A stretch of DNA of 64,000 nt from Phycisphaeraceae bacterium. GTDB taxonomy: Bacteria > Planctomycetota > Phycisphaerae > Phycisphaerales > SM1A02. Where the stretch lies: positions 1,302,001 through 1,366,000 of the forward strand of contig CP054178.1 of NCBI GenBank assembly GCA_015709595.1. Reading direction: 5' to 3'. This document shows, piece by piece, positions 1 to 9,779 of this stretch. A model generated the notes under the pieces. It made no database searches. It was given only the letters and a program-made list of their open reading frames with translations, and was not told the origin of the DNA. Within the stretch, counting starts at the first letter, position 1, and each line of letters opens with the position of its first letter. The position numbers were made by a program, and so were the translations under genes.

Positions 1-1
1 T

Positions 2-1411
2 GCGGCGGGGGACGCCACCTGGCGCGTCGAAGTGCGCACCGCCACCGACGACCTGGTGCCGGATAACAACATCCGTCCCTTCACGATTGAACTGGTCGAT
101 CGTCCGCTGCGCGTGCTCTACGTGGACGGCTACCCCCGCTGGGAGTTCCGCTACCTGCGCTGGCTGCTGATCCGCGAGCAGTCGGTGCAGAGCTCGATCA
201 TGCTGCTCTCGGCGGACCGCGACTTCGCGCAGGAGGGCAACACGCCCATCACGCGCCTGCCGCGCAGCCCGGAGGAGTTCGCCGAGTTCGACGTCATCAT
301 TCTGGGCGATGTGCCGGGCACGTTCTTCTCGCCCAGCCAGCTCGAGATGATCCGCGACCACGTGGCGGAGCGCGGCGCGGGGCTGCTGTGGATCGGCGGC
401 GAACGGTGGACGCCCGCGTCCTTCACGGGCACCGCGGCGGTGCTGGCCGATCTGCTGCCCATCCGCGGCACGCTGTCGCTGCCCGCCATCGGCAGGCCGG
501 TGACCATCGAGCCCACGCCGCTGGCTGATCGGCTGGGCGTGCTGCGGCTGGTGAGCGCGGGGCAGGTGGGTTGGCCGCGCGAGCTGGCCGACCCGAGTTT
601 CCGCTGGTCGCGTCTTCAATGGGCGCAGCGGATTCTGCCCACGCAGCTCAAGCCCACCGCGCAGCCGCTGGCGGTGACCACCGAGCCCATCGGTGGTGCT
701 CAATTGCCGGTGGTCATCCACATGCGATACGGCGCGGGGCAGACAATCTATGTCGCCACCGATGAAATCTGGCGCTGGCGCTACGGGCGAGGCGACCTGC
801 TGCCCGAGCAGTTCTGGGTGCAGATGATCCGCATGCTGGGGCGCGAGACGCTCTCGGGCGGCGACACGCCCGCGCTGCTGGAGGTGGAGCCGAGACGACT
901 GGCCGTCGGCCAGCCCATGCAGATCACGCTTCGGCTGCTCGATGCGCGGCTGGCGGAACTGGACGCCCGCTCCATCCGCGCCACCATCGAGGACGCCGCG
1001 GGGGCGCGGCTGGCGGAAGTCGATCTGCGCCAGGTCGATGGCGCCCCCGGCGAGTACGTGGCGACCATTCTGCCGGACGTGGCCGGCACGCTGCGTGTGC
1101 GCGTGCAGGATGCGCTCATCGCCGCCCAGCCCCTGCTGGCCGACGCCGAGGTCTTCAATCCGGAGAATGAGCTTCGACGCCCGGAGACCGATCATGACCT
1201 GCTCGCCGCCCTCTCGCGCGACACGGGCGGGCGCGTGCTGGAGACGGCGTCGGACATCGAGCGGCTCAACACCACCCTGCTGCGCGACCGGTCGGTGACG
1301 ACGCCCAACCCCCTCACCGAGCGGCTGTGGGACACGCCGCTGGCCTTCCTGCTCGTGCTGCTGCTGCTCGCGTCGGAGTGGGTGGGTCGCAAGGCGCTGC
1401 GGCTGGCGTAG
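2..1411 (+). CDS. membrane protein with glutamine-amidotransferase-like region (5' truncated)
   Basis: The reading frame is open from base 2, so the true start lies outside the window and 469 residues are visible. The segment RPLRVLYVDGYPRWEFRYLR, followed by an FDVIILGDVP strand, is the pattern of the class I glutamine-amidotransferase-like domain in planctomycete BatA/VWA-type membrane proteins. No catalytic Cys-His pair is evident, so it is probably non-enzymatic. A beta-rich middle part follows, and the protein ends in one hydrophobic helix (PLAFLLVLLLLASEWV) with a basic tail, as expected for a C-terminal membrane anchor. The family is usually found beside MoxR ATPase and DUF58 genes; these would lie upstream of the window. 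Function is not established. Confidence 0.75.
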   Translation, partial: AAGDATWRVEVRTATDDLVPDNNIRPFTIELVDRPLRVLYVDGYPRWEFRYLRWLLIREQSVQSSIMLLSADRDFAQEGNTPITRLPRSPEEFAEFDVIILGDVPGTFFSPSQLEMIRDHVAERGAGLLWIGGERWTPASFTGTAAVLADLLPIRGTLSLPAIGRPVTIEPTPLADRLGVLRLVSAGQVGWPRELADPSFRWSRLQWAQRILPTQLKPTAQPLAVTTEPIGGAQLPVVIHMRYGAGQTIYVATDEIWRWRYGRGDLLPEQFWVQMIRMLGRETLSGGDTPALLEVEPRRLAVGQPMQITLRLLDARLAELDARSIRATIEDAAGARLAEVDLRQVDGAPGEYVATILPDVAGTLRVRVQDALIAAQPLLADAEVFNPENELRRPETDHDLLAALSRDTGGRVLETASDIERLNTTLLRDRSVTTPNPLTERLWDTPLAFLLVLLLLASEWVGRKALRLA

Positions 1412-1514
1412 GGACGGCCGTCGTGGTCCTGCCTCTGGGGAGCAGCCCTGGAGCGATCCACCCCCCCCACGCCCCCACGCCCCCACGCCGACGCTTCCCC
1501 CGCTACCCTCTCCC

Positions 1515-3068
1515 GTGTCATCCGCCGCCGATGCATCAGGCCATCCCGCCGCTCCCGACCGTCGCCCGAGGCGGCTGCACCCGCTGTCGCTGTTCTTCCG
1601 CTTCGCCTCCCACGTCCGCAACCTGCTGATCCCGGGGCTGATCGTCCTCTTTCTCGCCCGCGAGCGCGGCGGGTGGGAAGTGTGGCTGATGGCCATGTTC
1701 ATCCCCAGCATTCTGTTCGAGCTCTTCACCTACTTCACGCTGCGATACCGCTTCGCCCAAGGCGAGATCGTCATCAACCGCGGGCTGCTCTTCCGCTCCG
1801 AGCGGCACATTCCCTTCGCGCGCATCCAGAACATCGACCTCACGCAGAACCTCTTCCACCGGCTCTTCCGTCTGGCCGAAGTGCGGCTGGACACGGGAGG
1901 CGGCAACGAGCCGGAGGCGGTGCTCAAGGTCATCACGCTGGGCGCGGTGGATGAGATTCGACAGCGCGTCTTCGCCGGACGCGACCAGCGGGCAGGGGCG
2001 ATTCGAAACGAGGCGGGGGTTGGCTCCGTACCGATCTCGCCGGGCGATGAGACCACCCTTGCCGCCGCCGACGGGACAGTCGTCCTTCACCGACTGCCGC
2101 CCGTCGAACTGCTCAAGCTGGGCGTGGTCGCCAACCGGGGCATCGCACTGGTGGCGGTGGCGGTTGGCGCGGCGTGGGAGTACGACCTGTTCGAACGCAT
2201 CCGCTTCCGTCAGCACGTGGAGAACTACCTGCGCACGCTCGACTGGGCGGGCGGGCTGCTCATCGGGGCGGGCGTGGTGGTGTCCGCGGCGCTGGCGCTT
2301 ACGCTGCTCTCCGTCGTCTGGTCGCTCCTGCGCTTCTGGGGATACACGCTGGAGCGGCGCGGCGACGACCTGCGCGTGCAGTGCGGATTGTTCACCAGGC
2401 GGGCCGCCACCGTGCCCAGGCGGCGCGTGCAGTTCGTCTCCGTGCAGGAGGGGCTGCTCCACCGTCTCTTTCGGCGCGTGTCGATCCGCATCGAGACGGC
2501 GGGGGGCGGCAAGGATGAGGACGACACCGTCTCGGGCCGCTGGTTCGTGCCCCTCGTGCCGCGCGACGACGCCCCGCGCGTGCTGCGCGAGATTCACCCG
2601 GCCTTCGACGTACTCCAGCCGGCGGAATGGCGACCCGTTCATCCCCGCGGGCGTCGAAGACTGCTCTTCTCGCACATCGTCGGCTGGCTGATCGTGGCGA
2701 CGTTCTTTTCGCTCGTCTTCCGCCCCTGGGGGCTGGCGTCGGTTCCGCTGCTGACGGGGTTCGCGGTGTGGGTGGCCCTGCGGGAGTATCGCTTCATGCG
2801 TTACGCCCTGAGTGACGGCAGCGTGCTCTTTCGCAGCGGAGCGGTGAGGCGGAAGTGGAGCGCCACCATCATCGAGAAGATTCAGGCCGTCACCCTGCGC
2901 GAGTCGCCCTTCGACCGGCGTCACGGCCACGTGTCGCTCGCCGTGGACACCGCCGGAGCGGGACCGGCGGATCATCGCATCCAGGTGCCCTACCTTGACG
3001 CGGAAACCGGCCACGCCCTGCGGCGCGAGATCGCTGCTCGCACGGGCCGTTCGGCATTCCGGTGGTGA
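1515..3068 (+). CDS. PH domain-containing membrane protein, YdbT-like
   Basis: 517 residues from a GTG start. Hydrophobic pairs lie near residues 37-75, 205-275 and 375-415. Each is followed by a soluble block rich in the signature 'rG...r....iP..riq.v...', for example RGLLFRSERHIPFARIQNID and RRAATVPRRRVQFVSVQEG. This is the three-fold bacterial PH (bPH_2, formerly DUF304) architecture of Bacillus YdbT, which has a similar length. The protein is an inner-membrane protein; members are linked to envelope stress or export, but the biochemical role is unknown. A YdbS partner normally sits directly upstream; none is seen in the 100 bases between this gene and the preceding one. It converges on the next gene. 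Confidence 0.8.
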   Translation: MSSAADASGHPAAPDRRPRRLHPLSLFFRFASHVRNLLIPGLIVLFLARERGGWEVWLMAMFIPSILFELFTYFTLRYRFAQGEIVINRGLLFRSERHIPFARIQNIDLTQNLFHRLFRLAEVRLDTGGGNEPEAVLKVITLGAVDEIRQRVFAGRDQRAGAIRNEAGVGSVPISPGDETTLAAADGTVVLHRLPPVELLKLGVVANRGIALVAVAVGAAWEYDLFERIRFRQHVENYLRTLDWAGGLLIGAGVVVSAALALTLLSVVWSLLRFWGYTLERRGDDLRVQCGLFTRRAATVPRRRVQFVSVQEGLLHRLFRRVSIRIETAGGGKDEDDTVSGRWFVPLVPRDDAPRVLREIHPAFDVLQPAEWRPVHPRGRRRLLFSHIVGWLIVATFFSLVFRPWGLASVPLLTGFAVWVALREYRFMRYALSDGSVLFRSGAVRRKWSATIIEKIQAVTLRESPFDRRHGHVSLAVDTAGAGPADHRIQVPYLDAETGHALRREIAARTGRSAFRW

Positions 3069-3090
3069 GGTTGCGCGGCAGGCCGCCCGA

Positions 3091-3474
3091 TCACGCCGCC
3101 AGGCGGAAGGAGCCGCGCTCGCCGGGGTCGCCGACGCGACCATCGATATGGCGTTCCTCATCCCAGTCGTATCTGGTCGCCCAGTTCTCTCGCACCAGCC
3201 GCTCGGCGTACTTGCGCCCCGCCGCGGTGAGATCCTTGGCGGGACGGAAGCCCAGCCCCTTGGGCGTCGATCCGGGCGTGAGCCAGCCGGCCTCGGTCAT
3301 GGCTTCGACGTGCTTCTCCTTCACGTCCGCGAAGGGTCGGGTGCGCCCCGGCTGAAACAGGCACCAGCCGCGCCCGTCCACCAGGCGAAGCAGCCAGCCC
3401 TCGTAGATGGCCAGCATCACCATCTTCTGCGTGTTGGTGGCGCCGTGGATCTTCATGCCGTTGATCTTCATCAT
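3091..3474 (-). CDS. conserved hypothetical protein, small, basic
   Basis: 127 residues beginning MMKINGMKIHG. The start at 3474 is chosen because AGGGGAAG precedes it at suitable spacing; the frame runs further upstream but would overlap the divergent thioredoxin gene. The sequence has no signal peptide or membrane segment. It contains a short helical region and a GRKYAERLVREN segment reminiscent of a winged-helix wing or C-terminal helix, but I cannot assign a family. It is divergent from the thioredoxin gene and convergent with the PH-domain gene, so it is probably transcribed alone. Confidence 0.6.
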   Translation of the reverse strand: MMKINGMKIHGATNTQKMVMLAIYEGWLLRLVDGRGWCLFQPGRTRPFADVKEKHVEAMTEAGWLTPGSTPKGLGFRPAKDLTAAGRKYAERLVRENWATRYDWDEERHIDGRVGDPGERGSFRLAA

Positions 3475-3640
3475 GGTGCTTCCCCTGTCTGTGTCGGTTG
3501 TCTTCTCACCATCGGCGGTTTTCGGACGCGGATTCAGTGGGAACAATCCTCCAGCATCCAGTGTTTCCCTCTTGGTGGACGGCTCAGGCGCAGATGCTGC
3601 GCCGCCGCGATACGATGGACGGGGAAAGGATGCATTCCTC

Positions 3641-4249
3641 ATGGCGACCGCCTCAACGATTCTCAAGATCATGGCCATTCCCGCGGTCCTGGCCGGATAC
3701 GTCGTCGTGGCGGGCTCGACCGGGTTCTGCCCCGCCTGCACCGCGGTGCTGAGCGCCGTGACGGGCGGTTCCACCGGCGCGGCGGCCCACTCGGATCAAC
3801 CGATCCGCGGCGATGAGATGTCCATCCGTGGGATGACCGCTCGCACCCTGGACGGACGCGCCGTGGACCTGGGCGAGTACCTTGATGGAACGACGCCCGT
3901 CATCCTGGATTTCTGGGCCACCTGGTGCCCGCCCTGCCGCGACCAGCGGAAGACCTTCGCCGACATGGCGGATGAACTGGCCGGACGGGCCGTGGTTCTT
4001 TCGCTCTCGGTGGACGACACGGACGACAAGGTGCGCGATTTCATCACGCGGGAGCGGCGCAGCGGCATGTCGGACGGTCATGGCATCGACCTGATGGCCT
4101 CGCTCGAAACCGCCAACGCATTCAACATTCGCGCCATTCCCACGCTCATCTATGCCGATGGGCGCGGGGTGATCCGCTTCATCCGCACCGGGGCGCAGTC
4201 CGCCTCGAGCGTGCGCCGCGACCTGCACATGGTCGCCTCCGGGCCGTGA
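3641..4249 (+). CDS. TlpA-like membrane-anchored thioredoxin
   Basis: 202 residues. An N-terminal hydrophobic helix (ILKIMAIPAVLAGYVVVAGS) would export the protein or anchor it to the membrane. It is followed by a thioredoxin fold with the active-site motif WCPPC in the sequence FWATWCPPCRDQRK, and by the cis-proline loop AIPTLIY. Redoxins of the TlpA/ResA type reduce disulfides outside the cytoplasm. An extra FCPAC pair sits just after the membrane helix, which is unusual and could be a second redox or metal site. The ATG at 3641 follows GGAAAGGA. Confidence 0.85.
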   Translation: MATASTILKIMAIPAVLAGYVVVAGSTGFCPACTAVLSAVTGGSTGAAAHSDQPIRGDEMSIRGMTARTLDGRAVDLGEYLDGTTPVILDFWATWCPPCRDQRKTFADMADELAGRAVVLSLSVDDTDDKVRDFITRERRSGMSDGHGIDLMASLETANAFNIRAIPTLIYADGRGVIRFIRTGAQSASSVRRDLHMVASGP

Positions 4250-4292
4250 ACCATGCGGCGGGTCGGGCGACCGGCGCCGCGAATCGCCGCGA

Positions 4293-4314
4293 TGACGCGC
4301 GACGCGGCGCGTCA
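4293..4314. terminator. GC hairpin between convergent genes
   Basis: Perfect 8-bp stem TGACGCGC / GCGCGTCA with a 6-nt loop, lying between the 3' ends of the thioredoxin and P-type ATPase genes. There is no T tract, so termination is only inferred from position. Confidence 0.35.
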
Positions 4315-4327
4315 CGCCATCCACGCG

Positions 4328-7183
4328 TCAGCCGCGACGCGCGGCGCGTCGGCGCATCCACTTCTCGAACGAGACGATCAGCGCGACGAACCACGACGCG
4401 CCGATGACCGCGCCCCACGACGCCAGGTCCAGCGGCGCCGTCTGGAAGAGACGGTTGGCGACCGGCACGTGCGCGACGCCCGCCTGGAGCAGGGTCATGG
4501 CCGCCACGCCAGCCCACGCCAGCGGATTGGTGAACCAGCCGACCGATGACACCGATCGCACCAGTGAGCGGCAGTTGAACAGGTAGAACGCCTCGCCGAA
4601 CACCACCACCGAAACGGCGATGGTGCGCGCCTGCGCATCGCTCAATCCGCGCCACTGCGCCCACTCGAACAACCCGTAGCCGGCGATGGTCAGCAGCAGC
4701 GACATCAACCCCGTGCGCATGAAGAGTTCGAAGGTGAAGATGGGCTGCCGGGGATCGCGCGGCGGACGCGCCATCACGTCCGCCTCGCGCGGCTCGAAGG
4801 CCAGCGGCAGACCCAGCAGAACCGCCGTGGTCATGTTGATGTAGAGCGCCTGCACCGGCAGGATGGGCAGCTGCTGCCCCGCCACCACGGCGGCGAGGAT
4901 GATCATCGCCTCCGCCCCGTTGGTCGGCAGGGTCCAGACGATGAACTTGGTCAGGTTGTCGAAGACGGTGCGGCCTTCCTCCACCGCCGCCTCGATCGAG
5001 GCGAAGTTGTCATCCGCCAGCACCATGTCGGCGGCCTCCTTGGCGACCTCGGTGCCCCCCAGTCCCATCGCCACGCCGATGTCGGCCTGCCTGAGCGCGG
5101 GCGCGTCGTTGACCCCGTCGCCCGTCATCGCCACCACGTGCCCGCGGGATTGCAGGGCCTTCACCAGACGCAGCTTCTGCTCGGGCGTCATGCGGGCGAA
5201 GACATGGGTTCGCTCCGCCAGGTCCGGCAGATCGGCGTCGGGCGTCTGCTCCATCGTTGCGCCCGTGACCACCTGCGGCGCGGGCTCGGTCACACCAGCG
5301 GGCGAGCCATCCGCACCACTCGCCCGTCCGTGCCCAGCGGAAGCGGATGCTCCGCGGCCGGGGCCCAGGTCGATCATCCGAGCGATCGCCGCCGCCGTAC
5401 CGGCGTGGTCGCCCGTGATCATCTTCACCGTGATGCCCGCGTCGCGGCACGTGGCCACGGCGTCGATCGCCTCCGGACGGGGCGGGTCGAGCATCCCCTG
5501 AAGCCCCAGGAACGTCAGCCCACGCTCCGCCTGCTCGCGCGAGAGCGACGAAGCCCCGGGCGGCGCCGCGCCGCGCGCGAACGCCAGCACGCGCAGCCCT
5601 CGCCGGGAGAGTCGCTCCGCCTCGGCCAGTATGACCGGAGCATTCAGCGGGGCGCGGCGTCCCTCATGGTCAAGCATGTCCACGGACATGCCCAGCACGC
5701 GCTCCACCGAGCCCTTGACGCAGATCAGCCGCCCGGCGGACCCTCCTGTCCCCGGAGCGCTCGCTTCCCCGTCCGCTCCCTCACGGACGCTGCTCGCCTC
5801 GGGCGCCGCGTGCAGCGTGGCCATGTACTGATGCTCCGATTCGAATGGAATCACGTCGATCCGTGGAGAAGCCGCTTCAATGGTCGTCTGCGTCATTCCC
5901 GCCTTGTGCGCCGCCACGATCAGCGCGGCTTCGGTGGGATCGCCCTGGATCGTCCATCGCCCGTCGGCGCGGAGCAGCGAGGCGTCGTTGCACAGCAGCC
6001 CCGCCCGCAGGCACTCCAGCAGGGCGGGATGCGCGGCGGGGTCCGCGGCCGCGGCGCCTTCGCGGATTTCGCCGGCGGGGTCGTACCCCGTTCCTGTCAC
6101 CTCGAAGCCCCGCCCCCCGGCCCAGACGTGCTGGACGGTCATCTGGTTCTCGGTGAGCGTTCCGGTCTTGTCGGAGCAGATGACCGTGGTGCTGCCCAGC
6201 GCCTCGACCGCCGGGAGTTTGCGGATGATGGCCCGGCGCGACGCCATGCGCGACACTCCCACCGCCAGCATGATGGTCATGGCGGCGGGGAGGCCCTCGG
6301 GAATCGCGCCAATCGCCATCGCCACCGCCGCCATGAAGGTGTCGGACACATCCATGCCCCGCGCCACCCCCACGCCGAACATCGCCGCCGCCACCGCGAT
6401 GATCAGCCACAGCAGCACACCGCTGAACTGCGCCAGTTTGCGGGTGAGAGGCGTGTCGATGCTCTCGACCGAGGCGATCAGTCCGCTGATGCGCCCCACT
6501 TCGGTGTCGTCGCCCGTGGCGATCACCACGCCTACGGCATGGCCGCGCGTCACCAGCGTCGAGGCGTAGGCCATATTGCGCCGATCCGCCAGCGGCGTGG
6601 ACTCGGGCAGCGGGTCGAAACGCTTGGACACCGCCATCGATTCGCCCGTCAGCGCCGATTCATCCACGTGGACGTCGCGCTCGTCCACCACGCGCAGGTC
6701 CGCCGGCACGCGGTCGCCCGCGGCGAGGATCACCACGTCGCCCGGCACGAGCAGCGAGGCGTCGAGGCGACGGCGCTCCCCGTCTCGCAGCACCGTGGCC
6801 TCGGCGCTCAGGGTGCGGGCCAGCGCCTCGATGGCGTGAACCGCGCGCGACTCCTGCACGAAACCCACCACCGCGTTCACCAGCACCACGGCCAGAATCA
6901 CCGCGCTGTCCACCCACTCGCCCAACCCGGCCGTGACCACCACGGCGACCACCAGGATGTAGACCAGCGGAGAGTGAAACTGCGACAGGAATCGCATCAG
7001 CGCGCCGCGCCCGCGCCGCGGCGTGATGACGTTGCGGCCATGTCGCTCCAGTCGCTGACGGACCTCGTCGGCGCTCAGGCCGCGCGTCAGCGTGACGCCC
7101 AGCGCCGAGGCCACCTCCGGAACGGGCATTGCATGCCAGGTCGGGGGGCTGTCGCCGGTCGAGATGGAAGGCGCTGGATGCAT
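4328..7183 (-). CDS. P2-type cation-transporting ATPase
   Basis: 951 residues from the chosen ATG at 7183; in-frame ATGs at 7237 and 7321 are possible but would crowd the panB promoter. It has the full P-type ATPase order: N-terminal cation-ATPase domain, TM1-2, actuator motif TGES (about 179-182), PEGLP in TM4 (about 295-299), phosphorylation motif DKTGT (about 338-342), nucleotide-binding domain, hinge TGDGVNDAP, and four to six C-terminal helices. PEGLP in TM4 groups it with the SERCA/PMR1/Na,K-like P2 pumps, so Ca2+, Mn2+ or a monovalent cation is the likely substrate. It does not look like a copper or zinc P1B pump, since no CPC is present. It sits in the inner membrane. It is divergent from panB. 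Confidence 0.92.
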   Translation of the reverse strand: MHPAPSISTGDSPPTWHAMPVPEVASALGVTLTRGLSADEVRQRLERHGRNVITPRRGRGALMRFLSQFHSPLVYILVVAVVVTAGLGEWVDSAVILAVVLVNAVVGFVQESRAVHAIEALARTLSAEATVLRDGERRRLDASLLVPGDVVILAAGDRVPADLRVVDERDVHVDESALTGESMAVSKRFDPLPESTPLADRRNMAYASTLVTRGHAVGVVIATGDDTEVGRISGLIASVESIDTPLTRKLAQFSGVLLWLIIAVAAAMFGVGVARGMDVSDTFMAAVAMAIGAIPEGLPAAMTIMLAVGVSRMASRRAIIRKLPAVEALGSTTVICSDKTGTLTENQMTVQHVWAGGRGFEVTGTGYDPAGEIREGAAAADPAAHPALLECLRAGLLCNDASLLRADGRWTIQGDPTEAALIVAAHKAGMTQTTIEAASPRIDVIPFESEHQYMATLHAAPEASSVREGADGEASAPGTGGSAGRLICVKGSVERVLGMSVDMLDHEGRRAPLNAPVILAEAERLSRRGLRVLAFARGAAPPGASSLSREQAERGLTFLGLQGMLDPPRPEAIDAVATCRDAGITVKMITGDHAGTAAAIARMIDLGPGRGASASAGHGRASGADGSPAGVTEPAPQVVTGATMEQTPDADLPDLAERTHVFARMTPEQKLRLVKALQSRGHVVAMTGDGVNDAPALRQADIGVAMGLGGTEVAKEAADMVLADDNFASIEAAVEEGRTVFDNLTKFIVWTLPTNGAEAMIILAAVVAGQQLPILPVQALYINMTTAVLLGLPLAFEPREADVMARPPRDPRQPIFTFELFMRTGLMSLLLTIAGYGLFEWAQWRGLSDAQARTIAVSVVVFGEAFYLFNCRSLVRSVSSVGWFTNPLAWAGVAAMTLLQAGVAHVPVANRLFQTAPLDLASWGAVIGASWFVALIVSFEKWMRRRAARRG

Positions 7184-7327
7184 GGATTCTTCGTGCGCGG
7201 CGGGCGCTCGCCACCCCGGACCGCCGATCGGCGACATCAGAGCCGGATCGTCCCGTCTGGTCGAGTGCGGAAAAGTGCGGGAAAGACGGGTGGCCCCCAA
7301 CCATCTCCCACCCCCGTACAATCCTCC

Positions 7328-8260
7328 ATGACCGCCACCCCGTCGCGACCCTCGTCGGTGCCCGAGATCGTACTGGGAGACGCCGCATCCCGCCCGCTCG
7401 CGTCGCCGCGGTTCGAGCCCATCCGCCAGCCGATGACGGCGCGGTCAATCGCCCGGCTTGTCGAAAAGGGCGAGCCCTTCGCCTGCCTCACATGCTACGA
7501 CGCCACCACCGCCCGATGGCTGCAGCAGGCGGGGATTCCCGTCCTGCTGGTGGGCGACACGGCGGCGGAAATGATTCTCGGTCTGCCCAGCACCATCCAT
7601 GCGCCGCTGGACTTCCTCATTCTCATCACCGCGGCGGTGAAGCGAGGCGCTCCCAACTGCCTTGTCATGGCGGACATGCCCTTCATGTCCTACCAGACCA
7701 GCGACGCCGACGGGCTTCGCAACGCCGGTCGCTTCATGACCGAGGGGTTGGCCGACGCGGTGAAACTCGAGGTGGACCGATCATTTACGGGGCTGGTCTC
7801 GAAGATGGCCCACGCCGGCGTGCCCGTGGTCGCCCACCTCGGACTGCGCCCCCAGCACGTGCGGCGGGAGGGCGGATACCGCTTCGCCGGCCGCACCGCG
7901 TCGGAGGCGCGGGAACTGATCGACGCCGCCCGGGCGATGGAGGACGCCGGATCATCCATGCTGCTGCTGGAGGCGATGCCGGCGGAGGTGTCCGAGGCGA
8001 TCGTGAGCGCCGTGAAGATTCCCGTGATCGGATGCGGCGCCGGCCCGGCCTGTCACGGCCAGATCGTGGTGCTGCAGGATCTGCTGGGGCTGACCCCCCG
8101 CCAGCCCCCCTTCGCCCCCCCGCTGACGGATGGCGGCGGACACCTGATGGACGCCGCGGCGAAATGGGCCGACCGGGTGAAGCGGCGCGATCTGGGGGAG
8201 CATCCGTACCGTATGGATGCCGGTGAAATGAACGGGTTGAAGGGTGTTTCCGAAGGATGA
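7328..8260 (+). CDS. panB: 3-methyl-2-oxobutanoate hydroxymethyltransferase
   Basis: 310 residues. PanB transfers a hydroxymethyl group from methylenetetrahydrofolate to 2-oxoisovalerate to make ketopantoate, the first committed step of pantothenate and CoA synthesis, in the cytoplasm. Visible landmarks are FACLTCYDATTARW, LLVGDTAAEMILGL (metal-binding Asp), ADMPFMSYQ, VKLEV, VVAHLGLRPQHV, and VIGCGAGPACHGQIVVLQDLLGL. An N-terminal extension of about 35 residues precedes the usual PanB start; the Met at 7433 is an alternative start giving the normal family length. It is the first gene of a rightward run, with the HtrA gene 34 bases downstream. Confidence 0.93.
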   Translation: MTATPSRPSSVPEIVLGDAASRPLASPRFEPIRQPMTARSIARLVEKGEPFACLTCYDATTARWLQQAGIPVLLVGDTAAEMILGLPSTIHAPLDFLILITAAVKRGAPNCLVMADMPFMSYQTSDADGLRNAGRFMTEGLADAVKLEVDRSFTGLVSKMAHAGVPVVAHLGLRPQHVRREGGYRFAGRTASEARELIDAARAMEDAGSSMLLLEAMPAEVSEAIVSAVKIPVIGCGAGPACHGQIVVLQDLLGLTPRQPPFAPPLTDGGGHLMDAAAKWADRVKRRDLGEHPYRMDAGEMNGLKGVSEG

Positions 8261-8294
8261 GGGGGAGTTCACCGTCGATCAAAAGGAGTTGGGC

Positions 8295-9764
8295 ATGTCA
8301 TCGCGCAATCTGGGCGCGTACGGGCCGAGCGTGGCGGTGCTGGTGACGGTGGCGGCGGTGCTGCTGGCCGGACCGATGGCGGTTCGACAACTCACCTACG
8401 CCCGCACGCAGGCGTCGATCATCCAGGCCAGCGATCGGCTGCGCACGGACAACGTGCTGGAGCAGATCAATCAGGCCCACCGCGACATCGCGGCCAAGGT
8501 CGAGCCGTCGGTGGTCTACATCTCCACGTATCGAAAGGACTCGGAGTCGCGCCTCATGCTGCGCACCGGCCCGCAGGTGCAGCTTTCGTCCGGCTCCGGC
8601 TGGGTCTTCGATGAGGACGGGCACATCGTCACCAACGCCCACGTGATCGAGGAGGCCCAGCGCATCCAGGTGCAACTGCACGACGGCACGCTGCGCGACG
8701 CCGAGGTGGTGGGAACCGACCTGCGCACCGACATCGCCGTGCTGCGCATCGCGCCGGGCGGCCTGCACCCGGCGGAGCGAGCCGACTCGACCACCGTGCG
8801 CCAGGGCGACCGCATCTTCGCCTTCGGGTCGCCCTTCGACTTCCGCTTCTCGATGAGCCAGGGCATCGTCTCCGGCATCGGGCGGGACGCCCAGCTCGAG
8901 ACGCTGCACTATCAGAACTTCATCCAGGTGGACGCCGCCATCAATCCCGGCAACTCGGGCGGACCGCTCACCAACATCTACGGGCAGGTGATCGGCATGA
9001 ACACCGCCATCGCCACGGGGCGGCGGGAATCCACCACCAGCCAGGGCTCCTTTGCGGGCATCGGTCTGGCGATTCCCATGACCATGATCGAGTCCGTCGT
9101 GCCGCAGCTCATCAGCAAGGGCGAGGTGTCGCGCGGCTTCATCGGCGTGCAGCTGCAGCCCGCCATCTCGCAACCCACGCTGGCCCGGGGGTTCCAGGGC
9201 GAGGGGGTGGAGATTCTCAGCGTCAACGAGGGCGGACCGGCGGCGAACGCAGGGCTGCGGCCAGGCGACGTGATCCTCACCGTCGATGGCGGACGCGTGG
9301 CCACCCTGGCGCAGCTGCGGTCGATGGTCTCCTCCCGCTCCCCCGGCGACACCATCTCGCTGGACGTGTGGCGCTACGAGGAGGAGGCGAAGCAGGGCGT
9401 CCGACGCACCGTGGGTGTGACGCTGGCCGAACTGCGCCCCGAGCAGATGGTGCAGCCCGCGCTGCTGCGATTTCTGCGCACGCTGGGGCTGGTGCAGCTC
9501 TCCACCAGCACGCCCGAGCGGGCGCGGCAGCTCAACGTGCCCTTCCGCCGCGGCGTGATCGTGGAGCAGATCCTCGCGGGCCGCCCCGTGGACACCGTCA
9601 TCGACCCAGGCACCATCATCACGCACGTCTTCGACGAGCCGGTCAACAACATCGACGAGTTCTACGCCCGCATGGAGCGGTACTTCTTCTCCTCACCGCG
9701 GGGCGTGGTGGTTCGGCTGGTGACCCCCAGCGGACGCGAGGACGTGATCAACCTGCGGCCGTGA
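8295..9764 (+). CDS. HtrA/DegP-family periplasmic serine protease
   Basis: 489 residues. The start at 8295 is preceded by AAAAGGAG at 6-nt spacing. An N-terminal hydrophobic helix (residues 12-30) acts as signal or anchor. The trypsin-like domain carries the triad His116 (TNAHVIEE), Asp146 (TDIAVLRI) and Ser221 (GNSGGPL). A PDZ domain follows (RGFIGVQL ... GLRPGDVILTVDGG), and then a second, degenerate PDZ region (RGVIVEQI ... NNIDEFYARM). It should degrade or chaperone misfolded envelope proteins. It lies between panB and an ABC ATPase; no functional link is evident. Confidence 0.92.
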   Translation: MSSRNLGAYGPSVAVLVTVAAVLLAGPMAVRQLTYARTQASIIQASDRLRTDNVLEQINQAHRDIAAKVEPSVVYISTYRKDSESRLMLRTGPQVQLSSGSGWVFDEDGHIVTNAHVIEEAQRIQVQLHDGTLRDAEVVGTDLRTDIAVLRIAPGGLHPAERADSTTVRQGDRIFAFGSPFDFRFSMSQGIVSGIGRDAQLETLHYQNFIQVDAAINPGNSGGPLTNIYGQVIGMNTAIATGRRESTTSQGSFAGIGLAIPMTMIESVVPQLISKGEVSRGFIGVQLQPAISQPTLARGFQGEGVEILSVNEGGPAANAGLRPGDVILTVDGGRVATLAQLRSMVSSRSPGDTISLDVWRYEEEAKQGVRRTVGVTLAELRPEQMVQPALLRFLRTLGLVQLSTSTPERARQLNVPFRRGVIVEQILAGRPVDTVIDPGTIITHVFDEPVNNIDEFYARMERYFFSSPRGVVVRLVTPSGREDVINLRP

Positions 9765-9779
9765 TCGCTACGATGGAGC

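Noticed and set aside
5138-7327. Very long open frame on the plus strand running into panB
   Set aside because: It is antisense to the P-type ATPase, has no family motif before panB and a His/Arg-rich composition typical of shadow frames in GC-rich DNA. PanB itself begins at 7328.
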